Positions 9,157 to 18,215 of a stretch of DNA of 64,000 nucleotides are shown in pieces (the stretch's first letter is position 1; the number at the start of each line of letters is the position of its first letter). A program made the translations under genes and the position numbers. The notes below the pieces were generated by a model that was given only the letters and a program-made list of their open reading frames with translations, searched no databases and was not told the origin of the DNA. Source of the stretch: Bacteroidota bacterium (GTDB lineage Bacteria; Bacteroidota; Bacteroidia; Bacteroidales; P3); contig JAFNAQ010000004.1 in assembly GCA_017860275.1 (NCBI GenBank), positions 186,001 to 250,000 on the forward strand, read 5' to 3'.

Positions 9157-9701
9157 TTTCTGTTTTAATTCCCCTTATTATTCTTCTTTCTATATTATGG
9201 TTAGGCAGATTAATATATTTGAAAGAGTGGTTTTATAAATGTTCAGTAGACGACAAGGTAGTTCCATTAGATGTTGTAAATTTAATTGTAACTTCCATTT
9301 GTACGTTTTTTATTGCATGGTTTATTTCTAAGAAAATTACATCAAGTAGATATAAGGTAGATTTTTTGATAGAAGATTTAAAAAATGTAAATATAGAGTT
9401 AATCAGGTTACAGGAAAAAGTAATTGAACTTAATAATATTGAATTGCATGTTGTATTAAGCAGTCTTAATAGGATACGATCTAATTATTCAAGATTTGAG
9501 AAAACTCTAGAATTAGCAAAAATAAGATGTTCAGAAAGTAAAGCATTCAATCCTCATTATACGCGTTTATATAATATTACAACTGGAGTTAAATCAAATA
9601 AATTAGAATTGGACGATGCAAATAGAATTATTGTGGAGAATAGTATTTCTTCATTAATAGAATTAATAAGGCAAATTATTTTTAAAATAAATGATAAGTA
9701 A
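9141..9701 (+). CDS. Two-helix membrane protein with coiled-coil tail, unknown family
   Basis: A 186-residue protein I do not recognise. It has two membrane segments (about residues 5-25 IISVLIPLIILLSILWLG and 44-66 VVNLIVTSICTFFIAWFI). A mostly helical cytosolic tail follows, with heptad-like leucine/isoleucine spacing (FLIEDLKNVNIELIRLQEKV). It overlaps the DUF4325 gene by 16 bp, so the three genes form one tight operon. It could be the membrane output or sensor of the ATPase/STAS pair. Low GC like its neighbours. Confidence 0.6.
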   Translation: MGRKIISVLIPLIILLSILWLGRLIYLKEWFYKCSVDDKVVPLDVVNLIVTSICTFFIAWFISKKITSSRYKVDFLIEDLKNVNIELIRLQEKVIELNNIELHVVLSSLNRIRSNYSRFEKTLELAKIRCSESKAFNPHYTRLYNITTGVKSNKLELDDANRIIVENSISSLIELIRQIIFKINDK

Positions 9702-9776
9702 TAATAATTATTTTTAAATTAATTTATTGCGAAATAAATAGACTAGGGATGATTTTTATTAAATCAGTATATAATT

Positions 9777-9821
9777 AAAATACAAAAGAACTTACATAAT
9801 ACGTGAGTTCTTTTGTATTTT
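9777..9821. terminator. Perfect 16-bp terminator hairpin after the ATPase/STAS cassette
   Basis: AAAATACAAAAGAACT (9777-9792) pairs perfectly with AGTTCTTTTGTATTTT (9806-9821). T-rich on one side and A-rich on the other, so it may act in both directions. Confidence 0.75.
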
Positions 9822-9898
9822 GAAATGTTTGATGTTTAACAAGAGTTGAGATAATAATTTTTAAATGACTTCTTGTTTATAGGTTTTTTCAAAGAAAA

Positions 9899-9922
9899 AA
9901 GGCTATCTTTTGGGATAGCCTT
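9899..9922 (-). terminator. Terminator hairpin after rluD
   Basis: AAGGCTATC (9899-9907) / GATAGCCTT (9914-9922). On the minus strand this reads almost exactly like the hairpin at 6905-6929, so the two flank the accessory cassette as an inverted pair. Confidence 0.75.
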
Positions 9923-9945
9923 TGTTATTTTTGTTTTTGTTTTTC

Positions 9946-11037
9946 TTATTTGAAGCGGTTGATGTCTACTTTTTCTATTTCCTCTTCTTCTTCTACGGGT
10001 TTATTGTAGTTGATATATCCTTCCCACTTTTCTATTACTGATTTCATATCTTGTGGTAGTTCGGAGCGGAAGTTTATTAGTTCTTTCGTTCTTGGATGGA
10101 TAAAGCCTAGGGTTGTTGCGTGAAGGGCTTGACGTGGCAAGAGTTTAAAACAGTTTTGTACAAATTGTTTATATTTGGTATAGGTTGTTCCTTTAATTAT
10201 TGAATCTCCACCGTAGGTATCATCATTAAATAATGGATGCGCAATTGATTTCATGTGACAACGAATTTGGTGAGTACGTCCTGTTTCAAGTTTACACTCA
10301 ATTAGTGTTACATAACCAAAACGGAATAGAACCTTCCAATGAGTAATTGCACGCTTTCCATAATCCTCATCAGGGAAAGATGTCATTACCTTTCTGTCCT
10401 TTAGAGAGCGACCGATATAGGAATCAATTGTTCCTTCCATCTTGTCGAAGTCTCCCCAAGCTAAGGCAGTATATGTTCTTTCTATGCTATGGTCATAGAA
10501 CTGTTTTGCAAGAAAGGTTTGTGCAACCTCGTTCTTTGCAACAAGTAAAAGACCAGTTGTGTTCTTGTCAATACGGTGAACAAGTAATGGAAGAACAGGA
10601 TTTCCTTCTTCTGTCTTTTGTCCTTGGAAATGGAATGTTAGGGCATTGAGTAATGTACCTGTGTAGTTTCCATAACCTGGATGAACAACCATCTCTGGAG
10701 CCTTGTTAACAATAACAACATCTTCATCCTCATAAACAATATTCAAAGGAATATCTTGTGGGATAATCTCTATCTCTCTTGGAGCCGTTGCAAGAAATAT
10801 CTGCACAACATCTCCTGGTTTAACCTTGTAATTAGGCTTTACTGGGTTCTCATTTACTCTAATACAATCCGCTTTTGCTGCTTGTTGTATTTTGTTTCTC
10901 GAAGTCGATTCAAGTCTATCCATTAAGAATTTGTCAATTCTCAAAAGAGATTGACCCTTGTCTACAACAATTCTAAAATTCTCAAACAATTCTCCGCCCT
11001 CTTCCTCTGACTGAATTTCTACGTTTTCCTCTATCAT
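9946..11037 (-). CDS. rluD: 23S rRNA pseudouridine synthase, RluA/RluD family
   Basis: A 363-residue enzyme that isomerises uridines in 23S rRNA. An N-terminal S4 RNA-binding domain (RIDKFLMDRL, about residues 33-90) precedes the catalytic domain, with HRIDKNTTGLLL containing the catalytic Asp157. Later family motifs include ETGRTHQIRCHM and HPLFNDDTYGG. An acidic C-terminal tail (EEEEEIEK) extends past the fold. It lies 1 bp beyond the T9SS gene on the same strand. Which RluA-family position it modifies cannot be told from sequence alone; RluD-type is the best guess from the S4 domain. Confidence 0.9.
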   Translation of the reverse strand: MIEENVEIQSEEEGGELFENFRIVVDKGQSLLRIDKFLMDRLESTSRNKIQQAAKADCIRVNENPVKPNYKVKPGDVVQIFLATAPREIEIIPQDIPLNIVYEDEDVVIVNKAPEMVVHPGYGNYTGTLLNALTFHFQGQKTEEGNPVLPLLVHRIDKNTTGLLLVAKNEVAQTFLAKQFYDHSIERTYTALAWGDFDKMEGTIDSYIGRSLKDRKVMTSFPDEDYGKRAITHWKVLFRFGYVTLIECKLETGRTHQIRCHMKSIAHPLFNDDTYGGDSIIKGTTYTKYKQFVQNCFKLLPRQALHATTLGFIHPRTKELINFRSELPQDMKSVIEKWEGYINYNKPVEEEEEIEKVDINRFK

Positions 11038-11038
11038 C

Positions 11039-12967
11039 TTATTTATTTACTATGATTTTCTTTTGTGATTGTCTACCTGTTTCCTTATCTATTAGATAAA
11101 GGACATAGACTCCATTATTGAAATATGTTATATCCAACTCTTGTTTATAGGACGAGCTATAAACAACCTTCCCCAACATATTTACTATTCTTATCTCTGA
11201 ATTTGTGTTTTGAGTTTCAATATTCAAACGCCCCTTGCTTGGGTTAGGGTAAACATTGAAATTAATATCTTGTTCTATTTCTTTCTCTAGTGACACAACA
11301 GCCTTGTATCCAAAATATGGTCTTATCATTAAAGAACCTTTAATAAAGGTAGGCTGCCAAGAGTTAGCCCAATTGCCTAAAATATTCTCCGAAGCATCGG
11401 TGTTTCTGTCAAAACCAATATTTAGGTAGTCATCGTTCTTGGTTTGAAGACTCACAAAAAACTTAGAACCACTAACAATAACAGGATGGCTTAGGGTGTA
11501 ACGAGTATATTTATTCAAACCATCATTGCTTGGCGTAAGCACAGAGGAACGATATATTGTATCATAAGGTTTATCGTTTAGGCTATTCCAAATACAAAGA
11601 TAGAAGGGTTTTAGATTTGCATCGTGATAGGTAGAGTTGAAGTATATATCTACAGCGGTTAATGTATCGGGAACATTAATATCGAATCCAAGAGCAAGGT
11701 TTGAGTTTCTTATAGGTTCAATCCCAAACCCATTCTCAGCAGTGCCATCATCATAGGCATAGTAGTTCTCGAACACTTGACGAAAACTAATTGTATCGTT
11801 ATTAGTATTGTCGTCTTGACCAACACCCATCTTAATAGTATGAATGACATCGAACCAAGTCCAGCTATTATTATCAAAACTATATGCAAAATCTACTATA
11901 GGTCGAGCATGGTTAACAGAAGTCTGAAAGTCCTTTGTCTCAATAAAAGGATAAATATTCTCAAATCCTCCATCATATTGCTTAGTTAAACCTCCAGTAT
12001 TATCAAATACATTGTATTTATAATTAGATATTAATGCAGTATTCCATAAGTTTATGATTTTAATAGCTAAACTATCAGCCATTTCACTAGAGATATACTG
12101 TCTTGCAGGCATTGCCTGATATTTTTTCAACAAAGAATGAGCAGGCTCAACAAAGGCAATATCCTTAAAAGTCTTTTCATCCCAAGTTCTCTTCTCATTA
12201 ATATATATGTAATCGATATTCCAATTATCGCAATTACCAACATAGGCATAGGAAGGGTTAGCATCTAAAGATGCAAAATTGCGGAAACGAAAACGAAACT
12301 CACTATTGAAATATTGACTATCAGTAATAGGAATGGAAACATATCTAAAATAAGAACTATCATTTGCAAAAATACTATCAACACTAAGACCCTCAGTCAT
12401 CCAAACAATATTCCAATAATCATCGTTAGAGGAGTAAAACTCAAGAATTAATGAGTCCTTCTTGCTTGGAGTTGAACCAATCTTTTCCCATAACGGACCA
12501 TATCCACCTCCTGGCTGGAAATAAAAACTGAAATACAATGAATCACTAATCGATAAGGCTCTAGGAAGCGGTGAGTATATTGAGTCCAAGCGAATAAAGG
12601 AAGAACTAATAGTATCTGCACTAAATCCAGCAGTGTTTGCTCCTAAATAAAGTCTCCCATTATCGTCTAAAGCATCAAGAGTAACTACTCCAAGGGTTGG
12701 TGCATTAAGAGAATAGTCGGTATTTACCCATGCCCCACCATTTATCCAATAATTAGACTTAGGCGTCCCAGTATAATTAGAGAAATCTTCAAGATATGGC
12801 AATAATATCTTTGTGCTCGACTTATAATTCCTATTATTTATCGTCTTGCTTGAGCCCTTTGAGGCAGATGTAACAATAAACTGAGCTTGAGAATCAAGCC
12901 ATAGGAATAAACTTAGAACAACAACTAACAATATTTTTTTATTCATTTTCCAATTTACAAATTTCAT
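11039..12967 (-). CDS. Secreted protein with T9SS type A sorting domain
   Basis: A 642-residue exported protein. It has a signal peptide (KKILLVVVLSLFLWLDSQAQ), a large beta-rich ectodomain with jelly-roll-like stretches, and a C-terminal T9SS type A sorting domain starting NVYPNPSKGRLNIE and ending KKIIVNK. The passenger has no recognised catalytic motif. Its ATG overlaps the PASTA gene stop codon (ATGA), which favours the start at 12967 over MNKK at 12946, and it runs directly into rluD. Presumably surface-attached or released by the type IX machinery. Confidence 0.8.
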   Translation of the reverse strand: MKFVNWKMNKKILLVVVLSLFLWLDSQAQFIVTSASKGSSKTINNRNYKSSTKILLPYLEDFSNYTGTPKSNYWINGGAWVNTDYSLNAPTLGVVTLDALDDNGRLYLGANTAGFSADTISSSFIRLDSIYSPLPRALSISDSLYFSFYFQPGGGYGPLWEKIGSTPSKKDSLILEFYSSNDDYWNIVWMTEGLSVDSIFANDSSYFRYVSIPITDSQYFNSEFRFRFRNFASLDANPSYAYVGNCDNWNIDYIYINEKRTWDEKTFKDIAFVEPAHSLLKKYQAMPARQYISSEMADSLAIKIINLWNTALISNYKYNVFDNTGGLTKQYDGGFENIYPFIETKDFQTSVNHARPIVDFAYSFDNNSWTWFDVIHTIKMGVGQDDNTNNDTISFRQVFENYYAYDDGTAENGFGIEPIRNSNLALGFDINVPDTLTAVDIYFNSTYHDANLKPFYLCIWNSLNDKPYDTIYRSSVLTPSNDGLNKYTRYTLSHPVIVSGSKFFVSLQTKNDDYLNIGFDRNTDASENILGNWANSWQPTFIKGSLMIRPYFGYKAVVSLEKEIEQDINFNVYPNPSKGRLNIETQNTNSEIRIVNMLGKVVYSSSYKQELDITYFNNGVYVLYLIDKETGRQSQKKIIVNK

Positions 12968-13803
12968 TCATCAATATCTGTAGTCGTTGGAGTTTCTTCT
13001 TCTGTGTTTTCAGTTATTTTAAAAGATTTTACCTTAGAACTATAGTTTGGTTTAGTATCATTAATAAAATATAATGACACAGTTGAACCAACAGTCAAAC
13101 TCCTATTTGATGGAGAGAAAGAAACAACTCTAGAATGGACAACATCTTTATTACCCTCGTAGTTCTTACTCCCAACATTTAGTGATGCCTCCCAAAGCTT
13201 TCTTTCTGCATCAATCTCAGTAAGACCAATAATATTAGGCATTGTTGTAGCAGTATTTGCTTGGTTTATCTCAACAACCAAATCAACTTCTTCACCTTTG
13301 GCAATCTTTGTCCCTTCAAATATAGGTTTTCCCTTGTATATTTGTTCAACAACAAGATTAGAGAATTCTCCTTGATTGAAGATCAATCTTCCTATTCTAA
13401 GACCTGAATTAATAATCTCATTTACTGCCGAGCGAACACTTTGATCTGTACAATCAGGCATACCTATCTTTTCTCCACTGTTAGCAGTAATAATAACATA
13501 AATCTTTCTTCCCCTCTTTGCCTTAGATTCGGGCTTAGGGTCTTGAGTTAGGATTTTTCCAGAAGGTTCTCCTGGAGTAAATATTGAATCAATAACAATG
13601 ATTTCAAAAGGAGACATCTCTGTCATCTCTTGGACTTCTTCTATTTGTAAACCTTCAATTGCTGGTATAACATATTCCTTTCCATGTCGAGTATAAATAT
13701 TCAATAGTTGGAAAATGATAAACAATAATACCAAGAATGTAAGGACTATTAATCCTAAGTGCTTTAAAAAAAGTTTACTTTTTAAGAATTCCTTTAACTC
13801 CAT
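12964..13803 (-). CDS. PASTA domain membrane protein
   Basis: A 279-residue protein with one membrane helix (about residues 15-35, LGLIVLTFLVLLFIIFQLL) and periplasmic PASTA repeats. The repeats are recognised by VIPAIEGLQIEEVQEM, KIGMPDCTDQSVRSAVNEI and TMPNIIGLTEIDAERKL. PASTA domains bind peptidoglycan fragments or beta-lactams in other proteins, but no kinase or transpeptidase domain is present. In Bacteroidota this short PASTA protein commonly lies upstream of an rluD gene. I chose the ATG at 13803 (MELKEFLKSK); a longer in-frame start would overlap the next gene. The tail is rich in Glu and Thr. Confidence 0.85.
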   Translation of the reverse strand: MELKEFLKSKLFLKHLGLIVLTFLVLLFIIFQLLNIYTRHGKEYVIPAIEGLQIEEVQEMTEMSPFEIIVIDSIFTPGEPSGKILTQDPKPESKAKRGRKIYVIITANSGEKIGMPDCTDQSVRSAVNEIINSGLRIGRLIFNQGEFSNLVVEQIYKGKPIFEGTKIAKGEEVDLVVEINQANTATTMPNIIGLTEIDAERKLWEASLNVGSKNYEGNKDVVHSRVVSFSPSNRSLTVGSTVSLYFINDTKPNYSSKVKSFKITENTEEETPTTTDIDE

Positions 13804-13813
13804 AAAATAATTT

Positions 13814-14524
13814 TTAATCTCTTCTACCCATGTAGATTGATATGTAATAAAGAAGTGATGCCAAAGAAGAAAGTGCAGCAATAACATAGGTGTAAGCAGC
13901 AGAGCGTAAAGCTCCTTGTGCCTTTGGATGAGTATCTCTTGAAGTTATTGCATTTCTGTCAAGCCATGCAAGAGCTCTTTGTGAGGCATCAATCTCAACA
14001 GGTAGAGTAATAAAACTAAACACTGTTGTCATACCAAATAATATAATCCCAACTAATAATAGGTTAGGGAATGCATTTACTAATAACATTCCTCCCAAAA
14101 TTACCCACATAACCCATTGCGACGCAAATTGAACAACAGGGACTAATTTTGAACGTAGAGTTAGCCAAGTGTAAGCATTTGCATGTTGAACAGCATGCCC
14201 ACATTCATGAGCAGCAACAGCAGCAGCAGCAACATTTGCACCAAAGTATACGTTTTTACTTAGGTTTACTGTCTTTGTTGTAGGGTTATAATGGTCTGTT
14301 AATTCTCCCTCAACACTTACAACACTTACGTCATAAATATCGCAATCTCTTAACATCTTTTCTGCGACTTCTTTCCCTGTAATTCCTCTTTCGGTAGGGA
14401 TTTTTGAATATTCTGCAAATTTTCTTTTTAAGTTAGCACTAACTAACCAGCTTGCAAGAGCTGTACCAATAAAAATGACCCAATAAATTAAATTTGAGCC
14501 CATAAATCCAGTTGTCGGTTCCAT
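13814..14524 (-). CDS. Zinc metallopeptidase, YugP-like membrane family
   Basis: A 236-residue membrane protein of the Zn_peptidase_2 family. The zinc site HECGHAVQH (HExxH) is near residue 107. Hydrophobic segments lie at the N-terminus (LIYWVIFIGTALASWLVSA), after the active site (WVMWVILGGMLLVNAF, LLLVGIILFGMTTVFSF) and at the C-terminus. A conserved AxRALAWL-type helix follows (IDASQRALAWLD). Physiological substrates are not known. It is 10 bp upstream of the PASTA gene on the same strand and likely heads that operon. Confidence 0.85.
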   Translation of the reverse strand: MEPTTGFMGSNLIYWVIFIGTALASWLVSANLKRKFAEYSKIPTERGITGKEVAEKMLRDCDIYDVSVVSVEGELTDHYNPTTKTVNLSKNVYFGANVAAAAVAAHECGHAVQHANAYTWLTLRSKLVPVVQFASQWVMWVILGGMLLVNAFPNLLLVGIILFGMTTVFSFITLPVEIDASQRALAWLDRNAITSRDTHPKAQGALRSAAYTYVIAALSSLASLLYYISIYMGRRD

Positions 14525-14605
14525 AGTTTTTATATTTAAAAATTAATTGCAAAGAGCAAAGTTAAACATTTTCATCCAAATAAACGCAAAACTTAGGTTT
14601 TTGTG

Positions 14606-14613
14606 TATCTTTG
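14606..14613 (+). promoter_or_regulatory. -7 promoter element for yicC
   Basis: TATCTTTG fits the Bacteroidota TAnnTTTG box, 24 bp before the yicC ATG. No clear -33 box at 19-20 bp upstream. Confidence 0.45.
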
Positions 14614-14637
14614 TGAACAAAAAAATATTTAAAAAAG

Positions 14638-15507
14638 ATGATAAAATCAATGACAGGCTTTGGCAAGGTCCAAACAAATTACAATAATAAGACAATTAGC
14701 ATAGAAATAAAATCATTAAATAGCAAGCAAGCAGACCTTAATCTTAGACTTCCTTCCTTGTATCGTTCTAAGGATATTAACCTTAGAAATCAGATTATTT
14801 CTTCTTTGGAAAGAGGGAAGATAGATTGCTTTATTCACACAGAATATCAAGGAGAGGCTCAACTATTAAATATTAATCCAAATCTCTTTACCTCATATTA
14901 TAAGCAATTGGAAACTCTTGCTGAGAAGGTTGGTGCTCCAAAGGATGATTTATTAAGATATGTTTTACAAATTCCAGAGATAAGCCGTTCTTCAAATGAT
15001 GAACTTTCAGAAGAGGAGTCAGATGTATTAATAAATCTAATGCAAGAAGCAATAGAAAAAGCCATAGAGTTTAGAGAGCAAGAAGGAGAAGTTTTGGCAA
15101 AAGATCTAAGGCTTAGAATTAAGATAATTGGAGAGAAACTTCTAGAGGTTGATAAGTATGAGGGAGCAAGAATAGAAGTAGTTAGGGAAAGAATTCAAAC
15201 TAAGCTTGCCGAGGTAGTTAATGGCAATATTGACTCTAATCGTTTAGAACAAGAACTAATATTCTATATTGAGAAATTAGATGTAACAGAGGAGAAGATT
15301 AGACTTAAGCAGCATCTTGATTATTTCTTAGAGACTATGGAGTTACCAACATCTCAAGGAAAGAAACTTGGATTTATTGCACAAGAAATAGGAAGAGAGA
15401 TAAATACACTTGGCTCTAAATCTAATGAGGCAAATATGCAGAAGATTGTTGTGGAAATGAAGGATGAACTTGAGAAAATAAAGGAACAATTATTAAACGT
15501 ATTATAA
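14638..15507 (+). CDS. yicC: YicC family endoribonuclease-like protein
   Basis: A 289-residue YicC/YloC family protein. It starts with the hallmark MIKSMTGFGK and ends with the DUF1732 core GREINTLGSKSNEANMQ and a closing EMKDELEKIKEQ helix. In E. coli YicC is an endoribonuclease acting with polynucleotide phosphorylase on small RNAs. Length and motifs are complete. In many bacteria gmk follows, but here a TPR protein gene does, 10 bp downstream. Confidence 0.9.
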   Translation: MIKSMTGFGKVQTNYNNKTISIEIKSLNSKQADLNLRLPSLYRSKDINLRNQIISSLERGKIDCFIHTEYQGEAQLLNINPNLFTSYYKQLETLAEKVGAPKDDLLRYVLQIPEISRSSNDELSEEESDVLINLMQEAIEKAIEFREQEGEVLAKDLRLRIKIIGEKLLEVDKYEGARIEVVRERIQTKLAEVVNGNIDSNRLEQELIFYIEKLDVTEEKIRLKQHLDYFLETMELPTSQGKKLGFIAQEIGREINTLGSKSNEANMQKIVVEMKDELEKIKEQLLNVL

Positions 15508-15517
15508 ATACGGATAA

Positions 15518-17380
15518 ATGAAATTAGTTATTATCAATTTTGAATCAACATTTGTTTGGAAGAAATACTTCTTTCTCGCAGTGCTCTTTTCTCTTTTCAC
15601 TTCACTCTCTACTCCACTCCAAGCGCAGGAAGATATTAATGCCTCGTTGGCAAGGCAATATTATTTTGAAGGAGAGGCTGAGAAAAGTATAGAAATATAT
15701 GAAGATTTGATAAAGAAGAGATTTGTTCAAGAATATTATGATAATCTTCTCGATGCCTACTATCAGACAGATAATATCTCAAAGGCTGAGAAACTAATAA
15801 AATATGCAATTAAGCTTTCCCCTACCAATCCAATATATGGGGCAGACCTTGGTTCTCACTATCTAAAGATAGACGACAAGTCTAAGGCAGAGAAACAATT
15901 CCAAAAGGTTATAGATAATTTATATGCAAATAATAACGATATAATTAACCTTGCAAACTATTTCTCAAGGAGAAATAACTATGATCTTTCTATTGCCACA
16001 TTTAAGAAGGGCAGAGAGGTGTTAAACGATAATACACGTTTCGTATATGAGCTTTCTTATCTTTACCAAAGGCAGGGAAGATATGAGGATATGGCTCTTG
16101 AGTATATAAACTTAATTGATAATAACCCATATATGCTTAATCAGGTTAAGATATATATTGGTAATCTTATTAGTCAAGATACAGAAGGGAAGTTCTTAAG
16201 TTATTTCAAAGGAGCAGTCTTAAAGAAGATTCAAAAACAAGGAACAAGTCAAGATATTGCTCAGCTTTATTTTTGGATACTAATTCAGGATAAGGGCTAT
16301 GAGATGGCTTTCAATCAAGCAAAGTCAATAGATAAAAGGTTTGAAAACCTATCGGGTCAGACTGTTTTTGAGCTTGCATCAGTTGCCTTAAATAATAAAG
16401 TTTACGATATCTCAACCCAGGCTTATAGATATTTAATAGCAAAGGGAAGTGAAAGCCCTTACTATATCCCATCTCGAATAGGAATATTATCCTCCTTGTA
16501 TTATCCTTTTATTGCCGCAGTAACTCATACTCAAAAAGAGATAAATTCTCTAAAGTCGGAGTACCAAATAACAATTGCCGAAATAGGAAAGAATCCAAAT
16601 ACTATCCCAATACTTCAGCAATACGCAAATCTTCTGGCATACTATATTCACTCCTCGCAAGAGGCAGTAGATGTTTTGGACGAAATTCTTTCTATGAAAC
16701 AGATTAATAGGAATGTTAAGGCAGAAACTAAGTTGATTAGGGCAGATATTTATCTTATGGAAAACGATATTTGGGAAGCCTCACTAACCTATTCTCAGGT
16801 AGAGAAAGAGTTTAAGGAAGATATCATTGGCTCTGAGGCGAAGTTTAAGAATGCAATGCTTTCATATTATAATGGAGATTTTGAGTGGGCTGCCACTCAG
16901 TTTGATGTTCTTAAGGCATCAACAACCAAACTTATTGCAAATGACGCAATGGAGTACTCCCTTTTGATAGGTGATAATATTGATGAGGATTCCTCCTATA
17001 ATGGATTAGCCTATTATTCAAAAGCAGAGTTTGCATCCTATCAGAAAAAATACGATAAGGCAATAAAATACCTTGACACCCTTAATCAAAGCTATTTATC
17101 ACATCCCTTATTCGATGAGGTATTGTATAAGAGGGCAGAGATAGCGATAAATAATTATGAATATACAAAGGCAGACAGTCTGCTGAACCTAATACTATTA
17201 AAATACCCAACAGATATACTTGCCGATGATGCACTAAATCTTCTTGCCGAACTTTGCCAAACCCACCTTAATGATAATAAGAGAGCAAAGGACTATTACG
17301 AAAGAATTATTATGGACTACCCATCATCTCTATATGTTACCCAGGCAAGGAAACGATACAAAATCTTAAAGGGGGAGTAA
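15518..17380 (+). CDS. Exported TPR repeat protein
   Basis: A 620-residue protein with a signal peptide ending PLQAQED and repeated TPR helices throughout: ARQYYFEGEAEKSIEIYEDL at residues 45-65, then KAEKQFQKVI, KYDKAIKYLDTL and a C-terminal NDNKRAKDYYERI. A TPR scaffold in the periplasm or on the outer membrane of Bacteroidota often takes part in protein complexes or secretion. No enzyme motif is present. Co-directional with yicC and probably co-transcribed (10-bp gap). Confidence 0.75.
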   Translation: MKLVIINFESTFVWKKYFFLAVLFSLFTSLSTPLQAQEDINASLARQYYFEGEAEKSIEIYEDLIKKRFVQEYYDNLLDAYYQTDNISKAEKLIKYAIKLSPTNPIYGADLGSHYLKIDDKSKAEKQFQKVIDNLYANNNDIINLANYFSRRNNYDLSIATFKKGREVLNDNTRFVYELSYLYQRQGRYEDMALEYINLIDNNPYMLNQVKIYIGNLISQDTEGKFLSYFKGAVLKKIQKQGTSQDIAQLYFWILIQDKGYEMAFNQAKSIDKRFENLSGQTVFELASVALNNKVYDISTQAYRYLIAKGSESPYYIPSRIGILSSLYYPFIAAVTHTQKEINSLKSEYQITIAEIGKNPNTIPILQQYANLLAYYIHSSQEAVDVLDEILSMKQINRNVKAETKLIRADIYLMENDIWEASLTYSQVEKEFKEDIIGSEAKFKNAMLSYYNGDFEWAATQFDVLKASTTKLIANDAMEYSLLIGDNIDEDSSYNGLAYYSKAEFASYQKKYDKAIKYLDTLNQSYLSHPLFDEVLYKRAEIAINNYEYTKADSLLNLILLKYPTDILADDALNLLAELCQTHLNDNKRAKDYYERIIMDYPSSLYVTQARKRYKILKGE

Positions 17381-17382
17381 TT

Positions 17383-18213
17383 CTATAACACTCTATTTCT
17401 AAATTGTGTTGGTGTCATACCTTCACTCTTCTTAAAGAATCGGCTAAAATATGAATGGTCGAAAATATTCAATGTCTCAGATATTTCGCTAACCGAAAGA
17501 GTGGTTTGATAAAGCATAATCTTAGCCTCTGTAACTATTGCATCTTCAATCCATTTTGAAGAGGATTTTCCAGAAATAGACTTTACTGTTTTGTTTAGAT
17601 GGTTAACCGAAATATTTAGCTTTGAGGCATAATCAGAAACCGATAAGCCTTCTCTAATATGTTTGAAGAGAAGCTCCTTAAATTTCAGGAATATTTCTTC
17701 GCTGCGTGAGGATTGAGAAGGTTGTGATTTGTCACTAACCTTATTTATCTCATTTAGCAAACAAAAGACATAGGACTTTATTATATCCCTATCTATCGTC
17801 TTGCATGTAAATTCTGAGTAAATCCTGTCGAAAATATTATCAATAAATTTTATATCCTCTCCCTCAAAAACAGCCTTAGGATTTCCCCTAGTGCTAAGGA
17901 ATTCAAATCGATTGATAATATTTTCGTTCTCAGAATTAGATATAAGAAAGTTGTTTTGAAAGCCACCCATATAACCAATGCAACCCTCAAAAGAAAGAAC
18001 AGAGAATATCTGTCCCTGAGGCACAATTAGAGTTTCTCCATTTGCAATAGTATAAGTCTTATCCCCAATATCAATCTTAGCCATTCCTTTCTTAAGATAG
18101 AAGAAGCAATGCAAAGGCGCTCTAACTAAAGGCATTGAATTATTATTCTGCGAATCTTTTATCTGCCTAATATAGAAGGTCTCTACATAATTGATTGATT
18201 GGTGCCCTTTCAT
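17383..18213 (-). CDS. AraC family transcriptional regulator
   Basis: A 276-residue regulator with an N-terminal cupin-like ligand domain (KGMAKIDIGDKTYTIANGET, IVPQGQIFSV) and a C-terminal AraC double helix-turn-helix (LSVSDYASKLNISVNHLNKT; SEISETLNIFDHSYFSRFFK; GMTPTQFR). The start at 18213 (MKGHQSINY) leaves 2 bp to the lipoprotein gene upstream; a longer start would overlap it. It is the last gene of a three-gene minus-strand locus (receptor, lipoprotein, AraC), so it probably controls that receptor in response to the receptor's substrate or iron. Confidence 0.85.
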   Translation of the reverse strand: MKGHQSINYVETFYIRQIKDSQNNNSMPLVRAPLHCFFYLKKGMAKIDIGDKTYTIANGETLIVPQGQIFSVLSFEGCIGYMGGFQNNFLISNSENENIINRFEFLSTRGNPKAVFEGEDIKFIDNIFDRIYSEFTCKTIDRDIIKSYVFCLLNEINKVSDKSQPSQSSRSEEIFLKFKELLFKHIREGLSVSDYASKLNISVNHLNKTVKSISGKSSSKWIEDAIVTEAKIMLYQTTLSVSEISETLNIFDHSYFSRFFKKSEGMTPTQFRNRVL

Positions 18214-18215
18214 AC

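Noticed and set aside
7425-9701. Prophage or integrative element
   Set aside because: No integrase, recombinase, structural or replication gene and no att-like direct repeats were seen; only the small FlbD-like gene hints at phage association.
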